A DNA stretch of 64,000 nt from Thunnus maccoyii. Its lineage: Eukaryota; Chordata; Actinopteri; Scombriformes; Scombridae. The stretch is taken from assembly GCF_910596095.1 (NCBI RefSeq), contig NC_056534.1, forward strand, positions 12,843,490-12,907,489. Direction: 5' to 3'. Positions 47,017-58,916 of the stretch are shown in pieces; position 1 is the first letter of the stretch, and every line of letters begins with the position of its first letter. Under the pieces are notes generated by a model that saw only the letters and a program-made list of their open reading frames with translations, did no database searches and was not told the origin of the DNA. A program made the translations under genes and the position numbers.

Positions 47017-48585
47017 CAGTGCTGCTTGAAAGTTTGTGAACCCCTCAGAATTTTCACTATTTCTGCATTAATGTGACCTAAAATGTGATCACATTTCCAT
47101 GCAAGTCCCAAAACTAGTAAAGAGACATCAATTAAACAAATGAGACAAAAACCTTACACTTGTTTTTTTATTTATTGAGGGAAATGATCCAATGTTACAT
47201 ATTTGTGTGTGGCAAAATTACGTGAACCTCCAGGTTTATCAATTCATTTAAAGGGGAAATTAGAGTTGGGTGTTTCAATCAATGGGATGACAATCAAGTG
47301 TGAGTCTGAGAGGCTCTGCCTTATTTAAAGAAGAGAAATCTGGGTCTTCACTATGAAAGTCTGAGCTTTACAACACAGGTTTGTGGAAGTGTGTCATGGC
47401 TCAAACAAAGTAGATTTCTGAGGACGTTAGACAAAGAGTTGCTGATGCTCACCAGGCTGAAAAGGGTTACAAAACCATTTCTAAAGAGTTTGGACTCCAC
47501 CAGTCGACTGTCAGGCAGGTTGTGTACAAATAGAAGACATCCAACACCATTGTTACCCTCTCCAGGAGTGGTCAAACAACAAAAATCACACCAAGAGCAG
47601 TCATGTAATAGTCCAGGAGGTCACAAGGGACCCCAGGGTAACGTCTAGGAAACTAAAGGTCTCTCTTGCAGTGACTACAGTCAATGTTCATGAGTCCACC
47701 ATCAGGAGAACATTGAACATCAATGGTGAGCACGGCAGAGTTGCAAGGAGGAACCCACTACTCTCCAAAAATTATTCATTTACAGTTTGCTCAAAACCAC
47801 GTGGATAAGCCAGAAGGTTACCGGAAAAATGTTCTGTGGATGGATGAGACCAAAATCAAACTTTTTGGCTTGAATGAGAAGCGCTATGTTTGGCGATGAG
47901 CAAACTCTGCATTCCAGCATAAGAACCTTATCCTATCTGTGAAACATGGTGGTGGTAGTATCATGGTTTGGGCTGCTTTGCTGCCTCTGAACCAAGGCAG
48001 CTTGCAATCATTGAAGGAGCTATGATTTCTGAGTTGTAACAGCAAATTCTACAGGAAAATGTCAAGGTATCCGCCTGTGAACTGAAGCTCAACAGAAAGA
48101 AGGTCATGCAGTAAGACAACAACCCTAAACACACAAGTCGCTCTACCAAAGAATGGTTAAAGCAGAAGACAGTGAATGTTTTGGAATGGCCAAGTCAAAG
48201 TCCTGACCTGAATCCTGTAGAAATGCTGTGGAAGGACCTGAATCAGAGAGTTCATGCAAAGAAGCCCACTAAGGATAAATGGGCTAAAATTCCTCCAAGC
48301 TGATGTGCAGAGCTGATAAACAGTTACCGGAAACATTTGGTTTAAGTTATTGCTGCAAAAGGGGGTCACACCAGTTACTGAAAGCAAGGGTTCACATACT
48401 TTTGCCTCACACAAATATGTAAGATTGGATAATTTTCCTAATAAATAAATGAAAAAGTATAATGTTTTTGTTTCATTTGTTTAATTGGGTTCCCTTTTTC
48501 TACTTTTAGGACTTCTGTAAAAATCTGATCATTTATGCAGAAATAGAGAAAATTCTAAAGGTTCACAAACTTTCAAGCAGCACTG
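47017..48585 (+). mobile_element. Tc1-like DNA transposon, full length but decayed
   Basis: The left end CAGTGCTGCTTGAAAGTTTG and right end CAAACTTTCAAGCAGCACTG are perfect inverted partners for twenty bases and continue with mismatches. A TA dinucleotide precedes the left end; the right neighbour is AT, so the expected TA duplication is not intact. The 1.57-kb length is normal for Tc1/mariner elements, and the transposase relic lies inside. It occupies the fgfbp2-fgfbp1 interval. Confidence 0.9.
47396..48310 (+). pseudogene. Tc1-like transposase, broken
   Basis: In shifting frames the N-terminal helix-turn-helix part can be read (ISEDVRQRV-like, then KTISKEFGLHQSTVRQVV), followed by the catalytic regions: VLWMDETKIKLFG with the first aspartate (about 47832-47880), VKHGGGSIMVWAA (near 47945), a DNNPKHTS block, and [18 protein letters not shown] with the last acidic residue (near 48190-48240). 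Several in-frame stops and frameshifts (for example TAG at 47410 and TGA near 47897) end the frame, so no full protein can be made. Confidence 0.85.
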
Positions 48586-49049
48586 ATTGTACAGTGTGCC
48601 TTAAGCATTCTGGTTAACATATCAAGGGCACAAGATTTAATGTAATGTAATGTATAATGTATGTATGCTTATATATACATTTTTATTGGGCTACACACAG
48701 TCACCATTATTAATTCAGGATGAGGTTGCTGTTGAACTTCTAGCTTCCACAAGATGGTGCTGCTGAGCAGAGAGGACATGGAGGGAGGACATGTTGACTT
48801 TTAAAATTGTTTTCATTTTTCTGTCTCCTACACACACACAATCGTGTTTCCATCACTTCAGAGGACATTACATTACATACATTTCCTGGAGACTTACCTT
48901 AACCTTATCTTAAGTTTAAACCAAGACTTCATCTTAAAATTTAATGATTTATGTTATGGGGATTTGATCTTTGTCCCCAAAAGGAAGACAAATTCCCACA
49001 GTGTGACTGTATGAATGTGTTATGTCCCCACAACATGAGTAATACAAGT

Positions 49050-49099
<50 letters not shown>
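49050..49099. repeat. (CA)n microsatellite
   Basis: Twenty-five CA units without visible interruption. Confidence 0.9.
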
Positions 49100-49101
<2 letters not shown>

Positions 49102-49433
49102 AACAAACTGCACAGTCTCATTAGTGAATGTGTTAAAATAACAAATTCTATTATTTTGCAACAAGTTACTTATTTAACTGCATATAAATTAACTTGCGCT
49201 TTCCTTTATCTGACGTACAGCTCTTGTCTACATTTATTTAAGAAAACGGTTTATTATTTTTTACGTAAAATGAAAATGTATAAACATTTTCTCAAAATGA
49301 GGACCGGCCTAAATGTCCTCACTCTACAAAAATCTCATCATTTCAAAGGTCTAAAACTCTAATTAGTCCCTCATTGACATAATGCATTCCCAAACCTCTT
49401 ACCCAAACCTTAACCATCACAACTACATGCCTA

Positions 49434-49470
49434 ACCTGAACCTGAACCTGAACCTGAACTTGAACCTGAC
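49434..49470. repeat. Hexanucleotide (CCTGAA)n minisatellite
   Basis: Five to six imperfect copies of CCTGAA, with CTTGAA and CCTGAC variants, continue into CCTAATTCTTACC. Superficially telomere-like but not the vertebrate telomere unit. Confidence 0.7.
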
Positions 49471-51759
49471 CCTAATTCTTACCTTAACCTTAAAACCAAG
49501 TCTCAACCCTCAAACATCCCTTTGAAGTTATGAGTTAAAATGTCCTCACTGTGATGGTTTCAAACTCCAATTTGTCCTCACAAAGACAGAAATATAATCA
49601 CAGCTTCCCTGTTTACTTTCACTAAATCTTCTACTACTGTTTCACCACAGTGACTCACAGTGATAAACTACTCGTAAGATTACTGGACACGTGCCCATGT
49701 GAGACTTATGTGGCTCCTTCCTCATTATTATCAAGTCTTTGTTCCTACCTTCAGCAGCTGCGTCATTCCTGTAATGAGAGGTGATGACAGGGTGGGGTGG
49801 CCTTTCCCTTGTAGAAAGTAAATGATGTGTAAATAACACCAAAAATAATATGTAAGTTCATAAGTTCAGAATATTTAATTAAGACTTCATTCAGTGTCTT
49901 TCTATTCAGTGTTCAAAAACTATAATGAGACTGAAGTCTGCATGTTCACTCCTATATTAATCCAAACATGCCAATTTTAGTGGTGTTTAATCAATACAAA
50001 TCCTTGGTTTGGTCTGTAATCTGAAAAGGACATTTAGTTTAACATACAGACAAAACTTCTGTATGTTTCAACTTTCCTGAAAGAGCGACTACAGAGAGAA
50101 ATGCTGTAGATGAAGGAACAGGGGCTGCTACGTCTTTCTCATTGCAGATACTTTGAAAAAAATTCAGAAAAAAGGGAGGGAGCCATAAGATTCTCAATAT
50201 GTACACGAATACGGGCACCAACTGACATGAAGAACACAGAAAAGGCTTCGATCAGAAGCTACTCTGGATCGCAACGTGTTTCAAGCTTGGCGCTCTTCCT
50301 CAGGCAGTGTAGTTTTATGCTAAAGTGTCTCCAGAAACAGGGAAAAGGCAGGACATGATGTTGTAAATACATCAAACTGTGAAACCATGTATATACAAAA
50401 CAATGATAGGATTTTAATATTGTTGATAAAGAGTATTCAACATGTTGCCTTTAAGCTTAGTGATATATCAAATACAAGAACATATGTAGTCTGGTGGTAG
50501 CCCACTCGCTAAGTCAAAACAAGGTGATCAGACACAATATACAGAACTATATACACATATATTGTAAGAGGGGGTTAGATGAAACGACACAGATCTAATT
50601 GCTCATAAAGTCCATGGAGAGACACTGCTCACTGGGAAGCCTTTTCCCCACTGTTTTCCTGTGGATTTCTGGGTATTTTCGACTTGTCATATATCACACC
50701 AAAAGCACAGATGTAACTGATAACATTAATAATGACTCTGGTCCACTGAGGTGCCCCCGTAAGTCATGCGTACTGCCAGTACCAGTATACAAAATAACAG
50801 GGCTCTGGACCTGGAACACCTTGTTATTAGTGACACACCTGTTGTACAAGCAGCAATGTCTTCTGTGAGAAAAGGCTGATGAACAGGGATTACACTAGTT
50901 TAGGCATGTGCATTCATGATTCTGACAATAGAAAATGAGTGTTGTAATAAACAGGCGGAAAAATTTGAAACTGACGCTGCCAACAAAAATGAAGGCTCCA
51001 CCATGTGACAAGACGAAATACAGGAAGGACTGAATGTCAAAATGCTGTGAACGAGTTAACTCTGTGGACAACCAGCTGAGAGTTTATGGGGAGAGAAGGA
51101 GCTGACGGACATCTGGTAAATGTGTCAATGTTTGATAGACAGAGGTGCTAAAGGCCAAAGTGTGAAAGCAGACATTTCTAAAAACTTGCTAAGACAAGAC
51201 AAACATTATTCAGTGTACTATATCCAATATCCTCAAAAGCAATTGTCCAATCAGAAAACAGTCATGACTGGTGTAATTTTTCACCAGAGCAGCGATGAAT
51301 TTGCACAAGAAATTGCTATAATTTAATAAACATTTTACAGGAAGACATTTTGTCACAGTAGAAAAAGCTCAGGTGTATTTAGCTGCTTCAGTTTCAGGGT
51401 CCTGATGTTGTGCATGCCGGCTCACTATCACACTATCACGGCTTACTGGGACACTTGCAGAGGCATCGTTGATGTTATTAGTAACACCTGTGCTTTTCCT
51501 ACTATGACAAGTCAAACTGTCTGCTATGAAAAAGGCCTAAAACTGTATATTTTACTATAGTCAAGATTATTTAAGGCCTTGACATCAGATCATTTCTGTC
51601 ATTTTAAGGCTTTTCAATAGACGCTTTTGCTATATACAAGACACGTTTCCTTCCAGTGTTTGATTCTCTCCAGTTTATACACTCCTATAATTAGCCTGTT
51701 AAAGAACCATAAAAAAGAAGTTCCTCTGTTTTATTATTTGAGCAGTGCGGTTCTCATAG

Positions 51760-52435
51760 CAGTATTAGCAGTACAGAGCAGTGGTGGATGATTTTGTGGA
51801 GTGGTCTGGAAGAAATCATCTGCGTCTGAACATGGCCAAGATCTGGGAGACGGTGATCGACTTCAGAAGGAAGAGGACGGCTACACAACCCCTGTGCATT
51901 CTGGGAGAGGATGTTGGCGTGATGGAGGACTACAATTACCTGGGCATCCACATTGACAGCAGACTGAACTGGAAGACCAACACTGAGGCTGAGAAAGCTG
52001 AGATGATTCAATGTTTGCAGCAAGATTTTGGAAATCTTCTACCGGTCTGTTGCGGCCAATGCACTGAACCTCACTGTAGTCTGCTGGGGGAGCCGGCGAC
52101 ACCAACAGACTTAATAAACTGACCGGCTCCGTAATTGGCTGCAAACCAGACACCTTTGAAGTTATGGTGGAAAGGAGGACACTGAATAATTATGGATAAT
52201 CCTGACCTGCCTCTCCACCACCTACTGGACAGACAGTGGAGCACTTTCTCTAATAGACTGGTTCAGCTTCAGGAAATCTTTCCTGCTAAAAGCAATAATT
52301 ATATGTTGTGTTAATTTTTCTATAGATATATATTTCTCTCTTCTAGTGTTGATATGTATATTTTCTGTGTATTTACTGTCCTGTGCAGTGGATAACCTGC
52401 TGCTGTAACACAAGAAAAGTACATCAATAAAGTAC
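51760..52435 (+). pseudogene. 3' end of a non-LTR retrotransposon (LINE)
   Basis: The frame at 51781-52000 encodes VDDFVEWSGRNHLRLNMAKI, VIDFRRKR, and YLGIHIDSRLNWKTNTEAE. This is the thumb-side part of a non-LTR reverse transcriptase just after the catalytic box, of a kind common in fish LINEs (L2/Rex1-like by impression). The catalytic half is absent and the frame breaks after 52020. The sequence ends ATCAATAAAGTACATC and passes directly into a tetranucleotide repeat, as expected for the 3' terminus of such elements. It is a 5'-truncated dead copy in sense orientation between fgfbp2 and fgfbp1. Confidence 0.8.
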
Positions 52436-52559
<124 letters not shown>

Positions 52560-53400
52560 TAATACATAGGAAAGTGCTCATTTAATTTTCATTTCTTACC
52601 AGAAAAAAATGAAAAAACATTACCAGCTGTGGGCCTGACTAGTAACTATGCGGACAAAGCAATAAAACAGCAAAAAGACCAACAGAAAGTTTAAGATGAA
52701 TGACGTGAGGTCATTAAATGTGTTTTTTTGTCCAATAAAACTTCAAAATATTCCATCTGCTGTCATGTAAGACCAAGAAAGGCAGCCAATTATCACATTT
52801 AAGAAACCAGTAAAGTGTTGGCATTTTTGATTTAAAATGACTCTGTTCTTAACTTTTTAATTTCCTTTGAAACGTTTCTTTGAAATTGCATTTTAATGCT
52901 TTTAAGCTGTTCTCATTTGTTTTACGTTTTAATGCATTAAAGCACTTTTAATTGCTCTTGTGTATGAAACGTGCTACATAAATAAAACCTGCCTCAAACA
53001 ACTAATTGATTATCAAAACAGTCGCTGATTAATATTCTTCCAACTGCTAATAACAATATCTTAGCTCCTCGCGGCTGAACGCAGCAGCGGATTGGTGGAG
53101 AGTCGCAGTCGAGCCCCCCAAGACGCGTCCTCGTGTGCCTGCGCATGCGTGTGAGGTGGAGTTAAAATGTGGTAATCTGCCTTTTTAAACTCTTCACAAT
53201 AACCAGTGTAAACACGCACATCCATCATCAGTTCCAGTTTACAGCCTCTTTGATCTTCAGATGAACTTTGTGTGTCAGGAAGGCGGGAGTTCACCGCATT
53301 CCCTTCCTCCTGAAAGCATGACTGCAAAGATTTCTCTCAATGGATTTGCGTGCTCGTGTGTGTGTGTGTGTGTTATTGGGCGGGAGAGGTGGGCGTGCCG
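52560..53400. other. fgfbp1 upstream region
   Basis: No coding sequence is supported. Composition is AT-rich to about 53050, then richer in GC and CpG (CTCGCGGCTGAACGCAGC, GACGCGTCC, GCGCATGCG). A (TG)n run lies at 53357-53372, and a GC-box-like GGGCGGGAG follows at 53379. The promoter probably lies in 53050-53420, but no TATA box is clear. Confidence 0.4.
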
Positions 53401-53484
53401 CAGCATTTATGTATGAAAGCCATGTGCGAGACCACGGAGAGCCACAAGCAGCAGCTTTACGCACAGCGACACTTGTTATTTTTG
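53400..53484 (+). other. fgfbp1 non-coding 5' exon
   Basis: A donor TTTTTG|GTGAGTAG at 53484/53485 and an acceptor CTGTCCTCCAG ending at 53824 define a 340-base intron just before the coding exon. FGFBP1 genes typically have an untranslated first exon and a single coding exon, so this fits. The 5' border is a guess. Confidence 0.5.
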
Positions 53485-53849
53485 GTGAGTAGAATAAAAA
53501 AGAGAAGTTGTGACTTTCTGTGTATGTATGAATCTTTGCTCCTCACTACAGTTTCTAAAAGTTCAGCTCTGGATCTGCAGCTTTTTAAATGCGTAATTTG
53601 GCACAACGCCATCGTCAGCCAGGGGAACAGCATTTATTTATTACCAATTTCTTATATAAATCACTTTTTATTTCTCTGGATGCCGTCTTTAGTGGGAAAA
53701 AACGTTTATATTTTCTGTTTTGCATTTTTGAACATTTTGTACTCAATAATGACATCACACCAGTTTATTAACCACGTGCGTCACCGAGGTCCCTAAACGT
53801 CTTTAACCATCCTCTGTCCTCCAGGTGAGACTTTATCTACTGTAAGAAG

Positions 53850-54566
53850 ATGTTACTGCTGAGGACTTTGGCTCCGTGTTTGCTGATGGCCTTCCTCGCG
53901 CAGCAGGTCTCTCTGTCCTCTGGTGCGCGCGGTAAAGGACGCACTGCAGAGGAGCGCGGAGCGGACCGGACCGTGACTCCAGCGCCGGGCAGAGCGCAGA
54001 GGAGCGGAGGCAAAGGCGCAGCACCAGCAGCAGCCGCGACTGGCCGCGGGAAGTTCTCCACCAAGGACAAGATGCAGTGCACGTGGGGGGCGAGAGACGT
54101 CGGTGACACCGTGAAGCTGTCGGTCAAATGCGAGAACCCGGAGGCGCGCGTCAAAGGCGGAGTCACTGAGCTCAGGTGTGACTACAACGCCAAACCTCAG
54201 AGCTGCCCGGGCTACCAGTCCGACCCCAGGGGCTTCTGGAAACAGGTGGCGCGAGCGCTCAAAAAGCTTAAGGGCAAACTGTGCAAGGATGAACGCGCGC
54301 TGGTGAGGACCGGCATGTGCAAGCGCGCGCCCCGGGATGCACACTTCAAACTTGACATCTCCAGCTCCGTGGCCTCCGCTCAGTCCGGAGATGTGGAGCC
54401 TCCCAGGCCGCCGCCACCTCGACGCGCCTCCACCGCGGCTCCTGCCGGATCGACAGCGTGCACGAGGCGCGCGGACCACCGGCAGAAGGCTGAAGAGTAC
54501 TGCAACAGCGCGTGGGCCAGCGTGTGCTCTTTCTTTTTCTCCATGCTGCAAAGTGACGACTGTTAA
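53850..54566 (+). CDS. fgfbp1: FGF-binding protein 1
   Basis: Secreted FGF-carrier protein: family members bind heparin-held FGFs in the matrix and release them in active form. 238 residues in a single coding exon, with a signal peptide MLLLRTLAPCLLMAFLAQQV. After a basic, alanine-rich spacer comes the conserved core starting GKFSTKDKMQCTWG, with cysteines at 77, 94, 110, 119, 145 and 157. It includes LSVKCENPE, CDYNAKPQSCPGY, FWKQVARALKKLKGKLC and GMCKRAPRDAHFKL. A proline-rich linker (about 184-191) leads to EEYCNSAWASVCSFFFSMLQ with cysteines 218 and 226, and a final Cys 238. GKFSTKD is the FGFBP1 hallmark and separates it from the neighbour fgfbp2, with which it probably shares a tandem-duplication origin. 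The ATG is 25 bases into exon 2. The exon is far richer in GC and CpG than its surroundings. Confidence 0.93.
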   Translation: MLLLRTLAPCLLMAFLAQQVSLSSGARGKGRTAEERGADRTVTPAPGRAQRSGGKGAAPAAAATGRGKFSTKDKMQCTWGARDVGDTVKLSVKCENPEARVKGGVTELRCDYNAKPQSCPGYQSDPRGFWKQVARALKKLKGKLCKDERALVRTGMCKRAPRDAHFKLDISSSVASAQSGDVEPPRPPPPRRASTAAPAGSTACTRRADHRQKAEEYCNSAWASVCSFFFSMLQSDDC

Positions 54567-54831
54567 CTTCAGGAGGGACGTGAGGACATGAGATGACTGA
54601 CAGCAGAGAAATCCGTTCAGGACTCCTCGTGTTTATAGAAAGTGCATACGTCACACACATTTTAATCGGTAATCAATACAAACTGCAGAAGTGAATGATT
54701 CTCAGTCACCAAGTTCACGCAGGTGCGCATATTAACGGGTATTTGTCAGTTGTTCTGCTGTGAATGTGGCTCAGCAAATCTGAACTGAAGATTTATAATT
54801 TGCATTATATTAGTAAATAGTAAATTATCAC

Positions 54832-55591
54832 CAGTGGTGGAAAGTAACAGATCTTCATTTATTTGTACTTTATGCTACTTTATCCTTCTACTCAGAGTTT
54901 ATACCATTGAGATTATGATGTATTGTTATAGATTTAACGACACAAAAGTTCATAAAGCAGTTAAAATCAGATTTATATGATGCCAGCTACATTAAAATCA
55001 TGTTTACAAACTGTATGATGTAAATAATGTAAGATATACACAAATAACACTTAAAACAATACATTAAAAAGTCAAAAGATGATGTTAAAAAGAACATTTG
55101 CTCAAGTGAAGCTGCAGACATTTCATCAGCAAATTGTACTTAAATATTTTCTTTTTAACATTTTCTTTTCAGTTTTTAACATATTGAGGCAGAAGACACA
55201 ATGCAGTTATAACAAACTACAAACATACACACTCACAGAGTCACTAAAACACAATAGATAAAAGATGTAATCTGGATTTTGATAAGTGTGATTGGTGAAC
55301 ACCTCCATAATGAATCAGCTGGTTTCTACCACTGATCGAGTGTAAATCTCTCAGTGCCTCGTTCACCACTCCTCACGTCTTTCAGGTTTTACATGTGACT
55401 CCATAAGATGATCACTAAACACAGATGGCGCCTTGTGATGTCACAAAATGACTCAGAATGCTCTGAAAAGGTTTTGAATCTTGGATCTGAGTGAAAAATT
55501 TAAATGTGTTTACTTGTAATGGAGTGTTTGTACCTTGTGCTGTTGCTATTTTTTACTGTAGTAAAGAACTTGAATGCTTCTTCCACCGCTG
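54832..55591. mobile_element. hAT-like MITE with 8-bp target duplication
   Basis: The left end CAGTGGTGGAAAGTAAC is matched by a right end whose complement reads CAGCGGTGGAAGAAGC. The flanking octamers ATTATCAC and TTTATCAC differ in one base, as for a slightly aged 8-bp target duplication. TIR start CAGNGGTGGAA and 8-bp duplication are hAT marks. No transposase. It starts 266 bases after the fgfbp1 stop, so it may be part of the 3' UTR. Confidence 0.85.
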
Positions 55592-55708
55592 TTTATCACA
55601 CAGAAATGAAGATTGATGATTATGTAGAGTTGTAGTTTGTTCTACCTCTGGTTCATTTTATCAATCAACCACGATTAGCATATAAACATCACTGTATATA
55701 TGCACTAC

Positions 55709-55714
55709 AAATAA
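55709..55714 (+). terminator. Candidate fgfbp1 poly(A) signal AATAAA
   Basis: First clear AATAAA on the plus strand after fgfbp1, followed by a T/G-rich stretch (GTGCTTTGTTTTC). Use of this site would give a 1.15-kb 3' UTR containing the whole hAT-like MITE. An earlier non-canonical site cannot be excluded. Confidence 0.4.
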
Positions 55715-57206
55715 ATATTTTCTATTTATACAATGTGCTTTGTTTTCTATACCAGTATGAAACATGTGACTGTGTACACATAACTACTCAATCTCCATTT
55801 TATTAAGCAAATTTAGTTTATTATTGAGCCCCTTTTGAGTCAGGTTTTATTAAAACAAGTGAAAAAACTTCAAATATTTTCTAAAAATGACTTTTAGTAT
55901 CTCAAAAGGAGGACGAATAAGGCTGATCACTGCACTGAAATCAAGAAAAATGACAGCAACTCTTTAAAGAAGTTGATTTGTGTTGGAAAAAGGATGAAAT
56001 AGTTTGATTTTTTTTCACTTGTTTTAAGAAAATAACACTTTTAGGACTTAATAATGAACAAAAGTTGCTTTTCTTTTAGCAGTGTCATCATATATTATCA
56101 AGAGCAAAAGTAAAACATCATCTACTTTCCTGTAATCTCAAGCTTAGTTCAGTGTTTGACGTAACAAACACGCTTTTCTGCAGACTTCTCACCCACTGCC
56201 ATCAGATTAAAGCACCACACACTCATAATGAAACACTTTGGGTTTTTTTTAATGCACACAAGTGGAGCGATTGTACACGGCGGCTGAATATAGTGGTTGT
56301 TCCTCCAGTTTCCTTCTTTAATTACTAACACAGCTGCATTAGAGTAGAGACCATTTCTATAAAGGAAGATTGAAGGTAAAGACGTCTCTAATCCAGCTGT
56401 GTGTGTTTGTGTGTGTGTGTAAAATGTGTAATCCCGGAACAAGTGCAACCCCAGATGTGGATTTTATGTTTTCCTGTCGGCTCTTGACCTTCATCACCTC
56501 TCACCTGCTGCTCTTTGTCCCCTCAGACAGACACTTTAAAAAAAAAAAGCCAACTGGAGAACGATTTCCACCTTTCTTTTTTTTTCACGGAAGTCAGCTC
56601 TCTTTGATGGCACAAAAGGGATTTATGTAGACATATTGTTTTACGGACCACTTCTCCAGAACTGAAGGACACATTCCAGCACCACCACACAGGCAGGGAG
56701 GAAGTAGTTAGAGGTTAGAGGTCAAGGGTGAAGAAGGAAATGAGGATACCATCCTGCTGTAAGGGTCAGACGCCTCCTCCCCACCTCTACTACTACGAGT
56801 CATGTGGGTTTATTTCTTTTATCTTCTGGCTCTTTGATCAAAAGAAGATCCACTGGCGGGGTAATGTACTCCAGGATCAGTTCAGTTTAGAGAGTGGTTG
56901 AACTGCGGCATTGTAAATCACATTCAGGATGGAGCTTTTAACCCAAACTCCACTTCAAAAGGTTGAGTTTTGCAGTTTTTAGCTGTGGACTTGGATAATA
57001 ATATTTACCTGTGCTCATACAGTATGTGTACTCTGCCATCTGAGCATGATTACAACAAAGCAAGAAAGAGAAAACAGGAAAACAAACAAATAAAATACAG
57101 CAAGGAGAGTAACCTGAGTACCCAACCAATTTCCCTCCTGTTCCTGTAGAAGATATACATGTTACATGATAGATGTGTTTGACAGATAGTGTATGTAACC
57201 ACATCT
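55715..57206. other. Gene-free stretch
   Basis: AT-rich DNA with short (TG)n near 56397-56421 and short A and T homopolymers near 56538 and 56577. No conserved frame, RNA gene or recognised repeat. Confidence 0.5.
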
Positions 57207-57706
57207 TTAAAGGATAGGTCAACAATTTTTCAACTTTTTCCTAACACAACAGCCAAGTTCCCATTATTGTGAACATTGAAACATGTTTTTCCTGCTGTAA
57301 TCGTCCCTCCTGTTCATAGAAGATCCCTTCCAAACATGCTTACAATGTAAGTGATGGGGGACAAAATCCACAGTCCTCAATCTGTGCAAAAATGTATTTA
57401 AAAGTTTATTTGGAGCTAATATGAAGATTCAGCCATCCAAATGAGTCAAATCAAGGAGATATCATTCAACAGTACAGTCTTTTTAGTGACAAAGTCCCTC
57501 TTTTTGTTGCAATCCTTCCAATGTGGAAAATATCTGATTTGGACTGTGGATTTTGTTCCCCATCACTAACATTGTACGCACATTTAAAGGGGATCTTCTA
57601 ATGTTCAGTATGAACAGGAAGAATGATTACAGCAAACTAAACCTGTTTCAATGTTCATTTGGGCTCCTGATTGTTGTTTTAAGACAGACGTGAACCAAAC
57701 CTTTAA
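57207..57706. repeat. TTAA-bounded foldback MITE, intact copy
   Basis: It starts TTAAAGGATAGGTCAAC and ends GAACCAAACCTTTAA. Inner words GAACATTGAAACATG and CTGCTGTAATCG reappear inverted as CTGTTTCAATGTTC and GATTACAGCA. This is the reference copy for the interrupted one at 36338. Confidence 0.75.
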
Positions 57707-57754
57707 CACCTAATCTCCAACGGACAGTTAGTCCAGATTTCCAACAATATTAAC

Positions 57755-57925
57755 TTGATTTCTGGTCGATTTGTCTGTTTCTGTATTAGGTTTTACAACA
57801 GTTGGTCAGACAAAACAAGCACTTTAAAGACGTCACCTTAGGCTCTGGAAAGTTGTGGTGAACACTAGTTATTATTTTCTGACATTTTACGCACAAATGG
57901 TTAATGAATTAATTGTAAAAAAAAA
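57755..57925. repeat. Fragment of GAGCTGCAAC-family MITE
   Basis: Contains AGACAAAACAAGCACTTTAA, TTTTCTGACATTTTACG and ATGGTTAATGAATTAATTG, the 3' two-thirds of the family, without clear ends. Confidence 0.5.
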
Positions 57926-58916
57926 AAAAAGAAAAACTGAATAATTGATTCTCTTAAACTCTTAGAAGGACCATCCCAATGTTTGAAAAGACTGTGTTTG
58001 TGCGAGATGAAAGACAACATTATGGCAAGGGATTTCTTATGATGTGGTATTTATAGTGATTTATAGTCACATGATGAATCAGTGAAACGTATCTAAGGGA
58101 TACAGAAACGGCGTCAGACACCACCCTGATGGAGGAGAGATAGCCGAAAACATTTGGTGAATAAAATGTACACTGGTTACACTGGTCACACTGGTCTGCA
58201 CCTCGCTGTGTGTGCGTTCTCAGAGCAGAAAACTGCCTTTGAACCACAATCACTGAGACTCCAGAGTCGGTACTTATAGGAGACCCTCTGTAGTGAACTG
58301 TGGGAGAAAAGTGCTTTAAGTGGTTTCTGTGGCTTTTTCATGTATGTACATTAAAGAACTGTGATAGTAAAAAACAAAGAGAATGACTGTGACTGAAAAT
58401 AGAATTAAAATAAAAACAAATGTTCTATTTTTTTCATGCAGTTGAGCAAAACAAACCTCAGACCTCATTACAGAGTCATTACATGTGGGGTGGGTGTGGT
58501 CATGGTGTAGCTTCCTGTTCGCGTTAAGGCCGTTTGATTCACACACTCAAACATCAACAGGTCAGCAGGTCTGATGAAAGAATGTTAAACACTGATAAAA
58601 AACAACTATTTGACTGTCAGATCAGTAACATGTTTGATTTTAAGCAGTGTCAACTTGTGCATCCTGATACGTAAAGACGCACAAATTTTCAAAATCACAG
58701 TGAGGCTTTGCTCCAAAGTAGACAATGATCAAAGTGGGAGGAAAAAAACATCATTTTCATTCTGCATTTTGTATGACATCCATGTTATTTTACCTTTGTT
58801 TATTTGACACAATCAAAGAGAAAGAGAGAGAGGTCAAACATATCTACAAAATGTCAAGAATCCCACAAGAAACTCCAAGACTTATTTCTATTGTTGTCCT
58901 TGATGTAACAGTCTGG
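57926..58916. other. Gene-free stretch
   Basis: No supported gene. AT-rich, with an A homopolymer near 57918-57930 and no recognised repeat. Short frames lack family resemblance. Confidence 0.5.

Larger units (their letters stand above)
48586..51759. other. Gene-free stretch after the Tc1-like element
   Basis: Only short, low-complexity frames are present. Visible items are (CA)n at 49050-49099 and an imperfect six-base (CCTGAA)n tract at 49434-49470. I see no conserved coding segment and no RNA gene. Confidence 0.55.

Noticed and set aside
49434..49470. Telomere-like repeat
   Set aside because: The unit is CCTGAA, not the vertebrate CCCTAA, and only a few imperfect copies are present.
53350..53796. 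Plus-strand frame of 148 aa before fgfbp1
   Set aside because: It runs through a likely untranslated exon, its donor and the intron, and begins in (TG)n.
53853..54551. Reverse-strand frame of 232 aa
   Set aside because: Antisense shadow of the GC-rich fgfbp1 coding exon; no family resemblance.
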